Source: a virus. Taken from it: a DNA stretch of 64,000 bases. Below are positions 1 to 8,080 of the stretch, in pieces. The translations under genes were made by a program, and so were the position numbers. The stretch's first letter is position 1; the number at the start of each line of letters is the position of its first letter. The notes under the pieces were generated by a model. It saw only the letters and a program-made list of their open reading frames with translations, did no database searches and was not told the origin of the DNA. The stretch lies in IMG/VR virus record IMGVR_UViG_3300023109_002988, positions 1 to 64,000 of that record; one strand, written 5' to 3'.

Positions 1-1
1 G

Positions 2-112
2 AGGATTGCTGAAATGCAAAAAGAGACAGTCAAAAAAGAAGCAGAAAGGCTTGAGGGTATGGCTGAGTGGAAAGCTAGAATTTTAGGTATAAGTCAAGAC
101 GATGTCATTTAA
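2..112 (+). CDS. C-terminal end of an unidentified gene
   Basis: An open frame enters from the left edge and stops with TAA at 110-112, giving 36 visible residues rich in Glu and Lys that end in SQDDVI. Its stop overlaps the start of the zinc-finger nuclease gene, which suggests translational coupling in one operon. Too little is present to assign a family. A small terminase subunit or a DNA-binding protein would be plausible from position alone, since the large terminase follows, but nothing in the sequence shows it. Confidence 0.6.
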   Translation, partial: RIAEMQKETVKKEAERLEGMAEWKARILGISQDDVI

Positions 113-1022
113 ATGCAAAGAATGTGGAAAGGACTTCGAATCACAAAGAGGTCTTCATACTCATATAAAGAAACACGACATGTTTCTTGGGGATTACTAC
201 GTAAAGCATTACGCCCGAAAGAACAAGCTTACGGGAGACCTTCTCCCCTTTAAGAACTATAAGGATTACTTTTCGAAAGATTTCTCTCAACCACACCAAC
301 TCATGGAGTGGGTTAACAAGTCACCAGCTCAAGAAGTAAGAGAATACTTAATTGAAATACTACAAAAGAGAGTATCTAATAAAGATATGGGCTATGGCCC
401 AACGGAGTTGGAGCTAAGATCAGCTGGATTACCATCAATTGAGGTTTACAAAAAGTATTTTGGCAGTTACACATATGCATGTGATAAGGCTGGCGTAATG
501 CCATTACTAGGGAGTCAATTGCCAAAAGAGTTCTTTAATGATTATTCTGATGTCAAAATATTAATTGATACTAGGGAGCAGCAACCTCTTTCTTTTAAAA
601 ACTCAGAGTCTTTTAAATTGGATGTGGGCGATTATGGCGTTACTGCCAAAGATTATGATTACACTTACGTGGATAGAAAGTCATTTGGTGATTTTTGCGG
701 CACAACTACCGTGGGATATTCTCGTTTTTGCAAAGAGCTTGATAGATGTAGGTCTTTGGGGGCTTATTTGTTTGTGGTAATGGAATTCTCGTTCGAAGGC
801 ATTGATGAGTGCAATTACAAAAGCTTCAAAAAGTATAAACTTGATTATGTGCTTCATAATATGCGTGAAATACAAAAGCAATATAAAGACTGTTGTCAAT
901 TTGTGTTTGCTGGGTCTAGAGAGTTAAGCGAAGAGCTTATTCCCAAACTACTTGTTTGCGGTAAGAAATCTTGGAAGACTGATATAAATTATTTTTGGTC
1001 TAAACATCTAAAAGAATTATGA
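102..1022 (+). CDS. ERCC4-type nuclease with N-terminal C2H2 zinc finger
   Basis: The 306-residue protein starts with a canonical C2H2 finger (C5, C8, H21, H25). A central segment around residues 97-132 (YGPTELELRSAGLP, then FGSYTYACDKAG) resembles the repeat associated with homing endonucleases. The C-terminal half has the ERCC4/XPF nuclease signature: DTREQ at 156-160, GDY at 176-178, and DRKSFGD at 191-197, a variant of the family's ERKxxxD. Such enzymes cut branched or flapped DNA. The gene overlaps terL by ATGA, so a role in processing DNA before packaging, or in homing, is inferred from context. The family call rests on motifs; the substrate is unknown. Confidence 0.82.
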   Translation: MSFKCKECGKDFESQRGLHTHIKKHDMFLGDYYVKHYARKNKLTGDLLPFKNYKDYFSKDFSQPHQLMEWVNKSPAQEVREYLIEILQKRVSNKDMGYGPTELELRSAGLPSIEVYKKYFGSYTYACDKAGVMPLLGSQLPKEFFNDYSDVKILIDTREQQPLSFKNSESFKLDVGDYGVTAKDYDYTYVDRKSFGDFCGTTTVGYSRFCKELDRCRSLGAYLFVVMEFSFEGIDECNYKSFKKYKLDYVLHNMREIQKQYKDCCQFVFAGSRELSEELIPKLLVCGKKSWKTDINYFWSKHLKEL

Positions 1023-2878
1023 GTTGGGTAAAAGGAATACAAGAGTCTAGAAACAGGTTTCCAGATATTAATAAAGAGCTTTTAGAGATAGAAGGATATC
1101 TCGAGGAAGACGAAGCTAAGATATTGTTTTATAAATTTCTACGACAGAATCCATCTTTTGCTGCAGAGTTCATAACTGGTGTTAGATTGTTCCCTTTCCA
1201 GCATATGGCTATTAAGGGCATGATGGAGACCGATTACTTTTTGGGGATATGGAGTCGTGGAATGTCCAAAAGCTTCTCTACGGCCGTTTTTGCGCTATTA
1301 GACGCCATTTTAAACCAAGGCGTCCACATAGGAATCATATCTAAGTCTTTTCGTCAGTCAAAAATGATATTTACTAAGATGGAAGAGATAGCTCAAAGCC
1401 CCAAAGCTGAGTTTTTATCTCAATGCATAACAAGGGTGTCTAAAGCTAACGACCAATGGGTCATGGAAATCGGATCAAGCAAAATTACTGCTTTGCCTTT
1501 AGGAGATGGCGAGAAGCTACGTGGTTTTCGTTTTGAGAGGATGATTATTGATGAGCTACTCCTGATGCCTGAGAAAGTCTTGAATGAGGTCATCATGCCG
1601 TTCCTTTCTGTTATCAAGAATCCAACAGAGAGACAAGAAACTTATGATCTCGAAACAGAGATGATAAAACAAGGTAAGTTAACCGAAGAAGAGAGAACAA
1701 AGTGGCCCAACAACAAAATTATAGGGTTGTCATCTGCCTCTTACAAGTTTGAGCATTTGTACAAGATGTATAGTCAATATGAATCATTGATTTTAAACGA
1801 AAACGAACAAGATAAAGCTCACAGGACAATAATGCACTTTAGTTATGACTGTGCGCCACAACAGCTTTATGATCAAAACCTTATTGACCAAGCAAAGGCG
1901 ACCATGAGCCAATCTCAGTTCGACCGAGAGTTTATGGCTGTATTCACAGATGATAGTTCTGGCTATTTCAAGGTTAGTAAAATGGCGGCATGTACAATTC
2001 CAGACGGAGAGGGTCAATCTGTTGAGGTTATTGGGTTACCACAAGATGAATATATACTTGCTTTTGACCCATCTTGGTCTGAGAGTGAATCATCTGATGA
2101 TTTTGCTATTATGCTTATAAAGCTTAACAAGGAATCTAAAAAAGGCACTGTAGTTCATAGTTACGCTTTGCCAGGAGCTAATCTAAAAACACATATAGAG
2201 TACATGGCTTACCTTCTGACGCATTTCAATATAGTATCAGTTGTGGGTGACTATAATGGAGGTGTACAGTTTTTAAACTCCTGTAATGAGAGTAGTATAT
2301 TTAAAACAAAAAAATTAAAACTAAATGTAATAGATGCTGATCTTGATAACCACCAAGAATACGACAAAGGATTACGCAGCTTGAAAAGGCAGTACAATAA
2401 AGACACAAGTACTTATGTTTTCCTAAGGAAGCCAACCTCTAAATGGATTAGATACGCTAATGAATTACTACAAGCTTCTTTTGATCATAAGAGGATATTC
2501 TTTGCTGGCGCTGCCATGAATGATGATTACAATAAACAAAGAAAAGCAAAAATACCTATAAAAAAAATAAGCTTTCTGCCAAATTATCAAAACAACTCCG
2601 AACCTTCCAAAATGATTGATTTTGTTGAACACCAAAAGGATATGATGGATCTTATTAAGGTCGAGTGTGCTTTGATACAAGTAAACACATCTGTTCAGGG
2701 AACCCAAAGTTTTGATTTACCAATAAACCTAAGAAAACAAAGCAGTGCAGATAAAGCAAGGAAGGACTCTTATTCTGCAATGATATTGGGGAATTGGATG
2801 ATGAATGTTTACTACGACATGATGGATGATAAGATTGATTCAAGCCAAGGCACATTTACACCCATGTTTATAGATTAG
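1019..2878 (+). CDS. terL: Terminase large subunit
   Basis: This 619-residue protein is the ATP-driven DNA packaging motor and headful or site nuclease. The N-terminal ATPase has a Walker A variant at about 79-86 (SRGMSKSF) and a Walker B at 175-179 (MIIDE), after an adenine-binding-type FPFQ at 58-61. The C-terminal RNase H-like nuclease begins with FDPSW near 350, continues with VVGDYNGG near 410, and has a late Asp in the DSYSAM stretch. Length is usual for the family. It overlaps the upstream nuclease gene by ATGA and leads into the head operon. I saw no small terminase subunit in the window. Confidence 0.93.
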   Translation: MSWVKGIQESRNRFPDINKELLEIEGYLEEDEAKILFYKFLRQNPSFAAEFITGVRLFPFQHMAIKGMMETDYFLGIWSRGMSKSFSTAVFALLDAILNQGVHIGIISKSFRQSKMIFTKMEEIAQSPKAEFLSQCITRVSKANDQWVMEIGSSKITALPLGDGEKLRGFRFERMIIDELLLMPEKVLNEVIMPFLSVIKNPTERQETYDLETEMIKQGKLTEEERTKWPNNKIIGLSSASYKFEHLYKMYSQYESLILNENEQDKAHRTIMHFSYDCAPQQLYDQNLIDQAKATMSQSQFDREFMAVFTDDSSGYFKVSKMAACTIPDGEGQSVEVIGLPQDEYILAFDPSWSESESSDDFAIMLIKLNKESKKGTVVHSYALPGANLKTHIEYMAYLLTHFNIVSVVGDYNGGVQFLNSCNESSIFKTKKLKLNVIDADLDNHQEYDKGLRSLKRQYNKDTSTYVFLRKPTSKWIRYANELLQASFDHKRIFFAGAAMNDDYNKQRKAKIPIKKISFLPNYQNNSEPSKMIDFVEHQKDMMDLIKVECALIQVNTSVQGTQSFDLPINLRKQSSADKARKDSYSAMILGNWMMNVYYDMMDDKIDSSQGTFTPMFID

Positions 2879-2880
2879 AT

Positions 2881-3351
2881 ATGCAAGATTTCAGATCTCT
2901 AGAGGCTAATTTTAGCACAATTAAAAAAGAATACGAACAGATAAAAAACAGCATGTTGAATTATCCAGAAACAAACCTTTACAATAATGCGGGTTGGGAA
3001 GTTTTTCCTATTTTTAATTGGCCTCATGGGGAGATTATAGAAGAGACATCAAAGCTATTGCCAGAGACGACAAAACTTATAGAGAAATATGTGCCAAATC
3101 ATAAATCGGCTTCGTTTTCTAGATTAAAACCTAAAACAATTATCAAGCCTCATATGGGACATCAAGGAGACTTCTTAAGATATCATTTGGGAATTGATGT
3201 ATATGAAGGAAATTGTGGGTTAAGATCTGAAGGTAAGGTGTATAGATGGGAGAACGGAAAGTCCTTTGTGTTCGACGATAGGAAAGTTCATTCAGCTTGG
3301 AATAAAAGCAGCAAAGACAGAGTTATATTAATAATTGATTTTACAGAATAA
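2881..3351 (+). CDS. Aspartyl/asparaginyl beta-hydroxylase-like 2OG-Fe(II) oxygenase, copy 1
   Basis: The 156-residue protein matches the AspH fold, which hydroxylates Asp or Asn side chains (or, in LpxO, a lipid A acyl chain) using Fe(II) and 2-oxoglutarate. Visible residues are H91-M-G93, R100, H102, H137 and R147. As in AspH, the usual acidic iron ligand is replaced by Gly in an H-x-G motif. The spacing of these five positions equals that of the human AspH iron and cosubstrate residues as I recall them (679, 688, 690, 725, 735). It lies three bases after terL and is followed by a paralog. The substrate is unknown. Confidence 0.82.
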   Translation: MQDFRSLEANFSTIKKEYEQIKNSMLNYPETNLYNNAGWEVFPIFNWPHGEIIEETSKLLPETTKLIEKYVPNHKSASFSRLKPKTIIKPHMGHQGDFLRYHLGIDVYEGNCGLRSEGKVYRWENGKSFVFDDRKVHSAWNKSSKDRVILIIDFTE

Positions 3352-3352
3352 A

Positions 3353-3871
3353 ATGGAATACGATTTCGAAAAACTAAAAGAAAGATTTAAACCTATAGAA
3401 GATAGGTGGGAAGACATAAGAGCTGAGTATGATGGTATAGCAGAGAAGTTTTCTGCTTGGCCAGCGACATACATAAACAAAGGCGACACTTGGACTTTGT
3501 TTCCGATATTCGATAGAAGAACAGAGAGTATAGGGGCTAGAGTTGGGTGTGATATTGAAAAGACTTTCCAACCAATGATTCCGATAACTACATCTTTAAT
3601 AAAAAAGTATATACCAACTCATGGAGCTTGTGGGTTTTCTAGAATGGAGCCTGGGGCTTATCTTAAGCCACACTACGGATATAAAACGCCACATCTTAGA
3701 TACCACCTAGGGATTGATTGTCCAAGTGGTAATATAGGTCTTAATTGTGAAGGAAAAATATACAGATGGAAAGACAAAGAATCTTTTATCTTCGATGATA
3801 GAAAACTTCATCATGCTTGGAATAAAAGCAGAAAAAGAAGAACTATTTTGATGATAGATTTTATACCTTAA
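3353..3871 (+). CDS. Aspartyl/asparaginyl beta-hydroxylase-like 2OG-Fe(II) oxygenase, copy 2
   Basis: This 172-residue paralog of the preceding gene keeps the same catalytic set: H107-Y-G109, R116, H118, H153 and R163, with identical spacing. The C-terminal halves are clearly alike (FDDRK, then an HxAWNKS stretch). I chose the ATG at 3353, one base after the previous stop; an upstream TTG at 3335 would add six residues inside the preceding gene and is less likely. The tandem pair sits between packaging and head genes, so it may act on a virion protein, but it could also act on host envelope molecules. No leader or membrane segment is visible. Confidence 0.82.
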   Translation: MEYDFEKLKERFKPIEDRWEDIRAEYDGIAEKFSAWPATYINKGDTWTLFPIFDRRTESIGARVGCDIEKTFQPMIPITTSLIKKYIPTHGACGFSRMEPGAYLKPHYGYKTPHLRYHLGIDCPSGNIGLNCEGKIYRWKDKESFIFDDRKLHHAWNKSRKRRTILMIDFIP

Positions 3872-3881
3872 TTTAAAAGTT

Positions 3882-3927
3882 ACTTTTAAAAGTTAAAAGT
3901 TTAACTTTACACTTTTCCGTGTATAAT
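3882..3927 (+). promoter_or_regulatory. Promoter-like region before the portal gene with two palindromes
   Basis: A perfect 12-base palindrome (3882-3893) is followed by an interrupted palindrome with 9-base arms (3889-3897 and 3900-3908). A TATAAT box lies at 3922-3927 with a weak TTTAAC 16 bases upstream. The box ends only five bases before the portal ATG, so a transcript from it would be nearly leaderless. The palindromes could be operator sites or an RNA hairpin. Confidence 0.45.
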
Positions 3928-3932
3928 CTTTT

Positions 3933-5900
3933 ATGGCAAAGAGGAAATATACAAAAAAATCTGAATATTGGAACAAGCTTAGTGAGAAGAGCCAACCAAT
4001 AGCAGGCGCATCAGAAGATTTTCAACCAGATATGCTGGGCGAAGCTTTTTACACAGCTTCGGCTTCTTACAGAACGTCGAAAGCGTCTAGAGCTACATCT
4101 ACTCAAAAAGGTGTATCAAGATTTAATAGGTCAGCTTTAGATAAAAAAACAGATAGGTTTTCTAGTATTAGAGGAGGCCTTCTTCCATATAAGTATTCGG
4201 CCGATGGAGTTAATGTGAGGGATGCTATTGAGCTTTGTCAAAAAGCTTACGCAAACGTTTCTGTTTTCAGAAATGCTGTGGATATAATGTCCGAGTTCGC
4301 CAATACAGATTTGTTTTTAGAGGGAGGCACAAAGAAAAGCAGAGAGTTTTTCCAGGAGTGGTTTAAGAAGATAAATTTAACTAATTTAAAAGATCAATAC
4401 TTCAGAGAATATTATAGAAGCGGCAATATATTCTTGTATAGACTTGATGGTAAATTTCAAGAGGACGATTTCATAGATTTGGTTAGATCAATATCACCAA
4501 CTGGTATATCTAAGAATAGTATACCCATAAGATATATATTGATGAACCCATACGATATAGTAGCTACAAGAGCTTCGTCGTTTAATGATGGAGCTTACGA
4601 AAAAATACTTTCTGAGTATGAGATGTCAAGGCTGCAAAACCCATCCACAGATGAAGATAGAGAAATATTCGACTCTCTACCTAAAGATGTTCAAGAAAAC
4701 ATAAAAAGAGGAAATTATAACACAGACGGTCTAAAAATTAAACTAGACCCAGAAAAAGTGTCTCATTCTTTTTATAAAAAACAAGATTACGAGCCATTTG
4801 CTATTCCATTTGGATATCCAGTTCTTGAAGACATTAATGCAAAGCTTGAGCTTAAAAAAATGGATCAAGCAATAACACGAACCATTGAAAACGTAATACT
4901 TTTGATAACAATGGGGGCAGAGCCTGATAAGGGGGGCATCAATGCACAAAATTTAAACGCAATGCAAAACCTTTTCAAAAACGAAAGTGTTGGGCGTGTT
5001 CTTGTATCAGATTATACAACCAAAGCCGAATTTATTATACCCGACCTTAATAAAGTTCTTGGGTCTGAAAAATACAAAGTGCTAAACGAAGATATTAAGC
5101 AAGGATTGCAAAACGTTGTTGTTGGTGAGGAGAAATACGGCGCAACACAAGTTAAGGCTCAGATATTTATTGATAGACTCAAAGAAGCCAGAAATGCTTT
5201 CTTGGCAGACTTTTTACAAAAAGAAATCAAAAGAATATCTAAAGAATTAGGTTTTAGATCTTACCCCACAGCGACATTTAAAGATGTGGATATGAGAGAT
5301 GAGGCTCAACTAATGAAAGTTGCGACAAGACTTATGGAGCTTGGTGTTATTACACCTCAACAAGGCATGGAGATGTTCCACACGGGTAAATTCCCCAATG
5401 TAGAAGATATAAGCCCAGCCCAAAAGAAGTTTATAGAGGAAAGGGAAGAAGGTTATTACAACCCTATAGTGGGCGGTGTGCCAATGCTAGAGCCAGCCAC
5501 TGGCGATACCCCAAAAGGACCAAACGGTCAAGCAGGAAGACCAGAAGGAACATCTGGCATACCTCAAGAAAATTCTGAAGCTAAGTATTCAAGAAGCAAT
5601 ATAGAAAAAACAATCCATAATCTTGAAACAGTTAGGGCTGAAGTAAAGAAGGAGATGAGAGATAAATTAAAGATTAAGAGGTTTACAAAAAACAACGAAA
5701 AGATGTTGGACAGTTTATGCGAAGCTGTAGTTTGTTCCACTAGCATTGAAAGTTGGACGCAAAAAGCAGTTTCTTGTGTATCTAATTTAGAAGAAATACA
5801 AAATCTAGATGTTTTACCTGAAATTCTTGATATATCAGCGAAACACGAACTAGATAATTATTCATCTGCAATATTGTACCATAGTAATGAAAACAAATAA
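3933..5900 (+). CDS. Portal protein
   Basis: This 655-residue protein is assigned as the dodecameric portal at the unique capsid vertex, through which DNA is packaged. It lies between terL and the protease/scaffold gene, the standard place. The sequence has the usual portal pattern: a polar N-terminus, a region around 95-180 (VFRNAVDIMSEFANT, later YYRSGNIFLYRLDG), a long mixed alpha/beta body, and a helical tail with a low-complexity Pro/Gly segment around 515-550. The start is the ATG five bases after a TATAAT box. Its end overlaps the protease start by 14 bases. The family call rests on context and overall pattern rather than on a single motif. Confidence 0.85.
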   Translation: MAKRKYTKKSEYWNKLSEKSQPIAGASEDFQPDMLGEAFYTASASYRTSKASRATSTQKGVSRFNRSALDKKTDRFSSIRGGLLPYKYSADGVNVRDAIELCQKAYANVSVFRNAVDIMSEFANTDLFLEGGTKKSREFFQEWFKKINLTNLKDQYFREYYRSGNIFLYRLDGKFQEDDFIDLVRSISPTGISKNSIPIRYILMNPYDIVATRASSFNDGAYEKILSEYEMSRLQNPSTDEDREIFDSLPKDVQENIKRGNYNTDGLKIKLDPEKVSHSFYKKQDYEPFAIPFGYPVLEDINAKLELKKMDQAITRTIENVILLITMGAEPDKGGINAQNLNAMQNLFKNESVGRVLVSDYTTKAEFIIPDLNKVLGSEKYKVLNEDIKQGLQNVVVGEEKYGATQVKAQIFIDRLKEARNAFLADFLQKEIKRISKELGFRSYPTATFKDVDMRDEAQLMKVATRLMELGVITPQQGMEMFHTGKFPNVEDISPAQKKFIEEREEGYYNPIVGGVPMLEPATGDTPKGPNGQAGRPEGTSGIPQENSEAKYSRSNIEKTIHNLETVRAEVKKEMRDKLKIKRFTKNNEKMLDSLCEAVVCSTSIESWTQKAVSCVSNLEEIQNLDVLPEILDISAKHELDNYSSAILYHSNENK

Positions 5901-7413
5901 AAGCAAAAAACTACCCTACAAATACACAACCACTTTTGAAGCAGAAGTTTTTTCTTGCGACATAGGAGGAGATTCTTTTATATCAAAAGCATCACTCGAT
6001 AATCTTGAGTCGCTAGTGCCAAAAGGTGTAAACTTTGCAGATAACATTGATCTTATGGGGGTTGCTTTTAACGCAGCTGTAGTAAATAAATTTAATAAAA
6101 ATGGCGATGGAATTGATTCCAGCACAGCCATTGAGTATACAAAAAACTTTATACATAAGCCAACAAATATAGAACACGATAAAGATAGAATTGTCGGTCA
6201 TATTGCAAGCGCTGGTTGGAGTGAGTACGGGACAAGTAGAGTTATGCAAGCCAATGAGCTTGAAGGTTATAAAAAACCATTCAACATTGCTTTGGGAGCT
6301 TTGGTTTATAAATCAGCTAACCCAACATTCGCAGAGGCTTTAGAAAAATCATGTAGCTCTGGCGATGAGATGTATCATTCTGTATCTACGAGTTGGGAAG
6401 TTGGATTCTCCGAATATGTTCTCGCTGTTGGTAGTGAGTATTTGGAAGAAGCCAGAATAGTATCAGATCCAAAAGAGATGGAAGAGATGGTCGGATGCCT
6501 TAAATCTCTAGGTGGATGTGGAAAAACAGACAAGGGTGAAGTTGTAAGTAGGCTTATAACGGGTAAAATTTACCCGCTTGGTATTGGTTACACAACGAAC
6601 CCAGCAGCCGACGTTAAGGGTGTCTATATGAAACCTGAAGAGAAAAAACAAATTATCATTAAAGATAAAAGAGATAAAAATATTTCACAAAGTGAAAAAA
6701 CTAATGTAAACCTTAAAAAGAATAATTCTATGGAAACTGAAAAAGTTATCAACGAACTGAAGGATCTTCTTAACGAAAAGAAGTTCTCGCAAGAAGCAGT
6801 CGCTTCTATGACCAGCACCTTTGCAGATGCTATCAAAGAAAAAGACGAAGAGTTTCGTGCAGAGCTTACTAAAGCACAAGAAGAAAAAGAGGCTGTTGCT
6901 GCAGAGCACCAAGAACTTAAAACTTCAGTCGAAGACTTGAAGGCAAAGTTTGAGGAAGCCCAAAACAAAATCGCCGAATACGAAGCTACAATTAAAGCTG
7001 AAGAAGCTGTAGCCCGTTTCAATGAGCGTATGGACATCCTCGATCAAAAATTTGATCTTGAAGACCAAGATAAAGAGTTTTTAGCTCAGGAGCTTAAATC
7101 AATCGACGAAGCTGAAGAAGCTTTTGCGTCTTTTGAAGAAAAGCTTTCTGTTTTGTGGAGACACAAGAGTAAAGAAGCTAAAGCTGAGTTTGAGAAGCAA
7201 GTGGAAGCTCGCATTCAGGAAGAAGTTGAGAAGAGAATCTCAAAGCCTACTGAAGAAGCTGTAGCTAGCAAAACTCAAGAAGAAATCCTTGATGGGGCCG
7301 AAACTACGGAAGCGGCCGTTTGTAATTCTAACGAAGAGTCTTCACGCGAAGAGCAAACCATTAGAGAAAAGCTCGCTGCAGCTTTTGATCGCAGCAACAT
7401 AGAAATTTCATAA
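5887..7413 (+). CDS. Prohead protease fused to a scaffold domain
   Basis: The first 250 or so residues look like a phage head maturation protease: KPTNIEHDKD around 91-100 with likely catalytic H97, and HSVSTS at 164-169 with the likely Ser. From about residue 282 the protein becomes a Glu/Lys/Ala-rich coiled coil (to about 460), typical of a scaffolding core that is later degraded. The 508-residue length fits a protease-scaffold fusion. It overlaps the portal gene and precedes the decoration and capsid genes. Arg codons are mostly AGA before residue 282 and mostly CGT/CGC after it, which points to separate strong expression of the scaffold part. Confidence 0.83.
   Translation: MKTNKSKKLPYKYTTTFEAEVFSCDIGGDSFISKASLDNLESLVPKGVNFADNIDLMGVAFNAAVVNKFNKNGDGIDSSTAIEYTKNFIHKPTNIEHDKDRIVGHIASAGWSEYGTSRVMQANELEGYKKPFNIALGALVYKSANPTFAEALEKSCSSGDEMYHSVSTSWEVGFSEYVLAVGSEYLEEARIVSDPKEMEEMVGCLKSLGGCGKTDKGEVVSRLITGKIYPLGIGYTTNPAADVKGVYMKPEEKKQIIIKDKRDKNISQSEKTNVNLKKNNSMETEKVINELKDLLNEKKFSQEAVASMTSTFADAIKEKDEEFRAELTKAQEEKEAVAAEHQELKTSVEDLKAKFEEAQNKIAEYEATIKAEEAVARFNERMDILDQKFDLEDQDKEFLAQELKSIDEAEEAFASFEEKLSVLWRHKSKEAKAEFEKQVEARIQEEVEKRISKPTEEAVASKTQEEILDGAETTEAAVCNSNEESSREEQTIREKLAAAFDRSNIEIS
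6730..7413 (+). CDS. Possible nested scaffold protein from an internal start
   Basis: An in-frame ATG at 6730 (Met282 of the fusion) opens exactly where the sequence changes from protease and a basic linker to a Glu-rich coiled coil. Starting here gives a 227-residue scaffold, comparable in logic to lambda Nu3 nested within gene C. The A-rich AAAAAGAATAATTCT in front resembles the weak initiation contexts used by other genes in this phage. The codon change at the same point supports independent, high-level synthesis. I infer this start; protein evidence would settle it. Confidence 0.5.
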   Translation: METEKVINELKDLLNEKKFSQEAVASMTSTFADAIKEKDEEFRAELTKAQEEKEAVAAEHQELKTSVEDLKAKFEEAQNKIAEYEATIKAEEAVARFNERMDILDQKFDLEDQDKEFLAQELKSIDEAEEAFASFEEKLSVLWRHKSKEAKAEFEKQVEARIQEEVEKRISKPTEEAVASKTQEEILDGAETTEAAVCNSNEESSREEQTIREKLAAAFDRSNIEIS

Positions 7414-7426
7414 CAATTTAACAAAA

Positions 7427-7432
7427 TATAAT
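7427..7432 (+). promoter_or_regulatory. TATAAT box before the decoration-type gene
   Basis: TATAAT lies three bases before the ATG at 7436, preceded by a TTTAACA stretch that also occurs before the capsid gene. It could be a late promoter giving an almost leaderless mRNA, or an A/T-rich translation signal. Confidence 0.4.
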
Positions 7433-7435
7433 AAT

Positions 7436-8044
7436 ATGTCACTTAGAATTCTACCATTTAGACAATATGACGAAAATGATGTAATCAATCTTTTCGCCCT
7501 TGAAGGTGCTAGCGCAAACGAGGCCACTACGGACTCTGGTGCTGGCGATGCTGGTGTATTTGTTAAGGTCTCCGCAGGAGATTTTGACCAAGACCCAGTT
7601 TCATACTCAGACGACTCTTACCTTGGTAAGACCGACTACCCATTCATCAAAGCTCAATATCCAAAAGTAAACCTTGAGTGTGCTCCTGCTTCTAGCGGTG
7701 ATGCTCTTCTTGGAATTACTCTTCGTCAAACTGCAAAGACTGACGAAAACGGAGAAAAGCTTCTTTACAATCCAGTTAAAGCAGAAGAGCTTGGCTGTGT
7801 TATGCCTGGACAAGCTGTTCCTGTTGCAACCCGTGGTGTGTTCACCATCACTGCTGATGCATACACTGGCTCTCTTTCAGTTGGTGGAGGTGTAGCTCTC
7901 AGCGCTACAGCTGGTAAAGTTAAGGCTTGCGCCGCAACTGCAGCAGAAAAAGTTGGTACAGTAATCGGAACTGGTAGCCGCTCAAGCGGTACTATCACTG
8001 ACGCTTTTGCTGGTGATTATGCAGTTATCGCTCTTGGTCTGTAA
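7436..8044 (+). CDS. Probable head decoration protein
   Basis: This 202-residue protein lies between scaffold and major capsid genes, the usual place for a capsid decoration or stabilising protein. The N-terminal 70 residues are acidic and polar. The C-terminal half is rich in Gly, Ala, Thr and Val with short beta-strand-like runs (TRGVFTITADAY, GTVIGTGSRSSG), as in trimeric decoration proteins of the lambda gpD type. Arg codons are mostly CGT/CGC, as in the capsid gene, which suggests high expression. No sequence motif proves the assignment. Confidence 0.6.
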   Translation: MSLRILPFRQYDENDVINLFALEGASANEATTDSGAGDAGVFVKVSAGDFDQDPVSYSDDSYLGKTDYPFIKAQYPKVNLECAPASSGDALLGITLRQTAKTDENGEKLLYNPVKAEELGCVMPGQAVPVATRGVFTITADAYTGSLSVGGGVALSATAGKVKACAATAAEKVGTVIGTGSRSSGTITDAFAGDYAVIALGL

Positions 8045-8071
8045 TCTTTAACATTTAACAAGAAATATATA

Positions 8072-8077
8072 TATAAT
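8072..8077 (+). promoter_or_regulatory. TATAAT box before the major capsid gene
   Basis: TATAAT ends three bases before the capsid ATG. The stretch in front of it (TTTAACA, A-rich, ATATATA) parallels that before the decoration gene, so this is probably the same class of signal. Confidence 0.42.
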
Positions 8078-8080
8078 AAC

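Noticed and set aside
6624-7037. 137-codon minus-strand frame opposite the scaffold
   Set aside because: Its Ser/Phe-rich product is the antisense of a Glu/Lys-rich coiled coil, a usual artefact.
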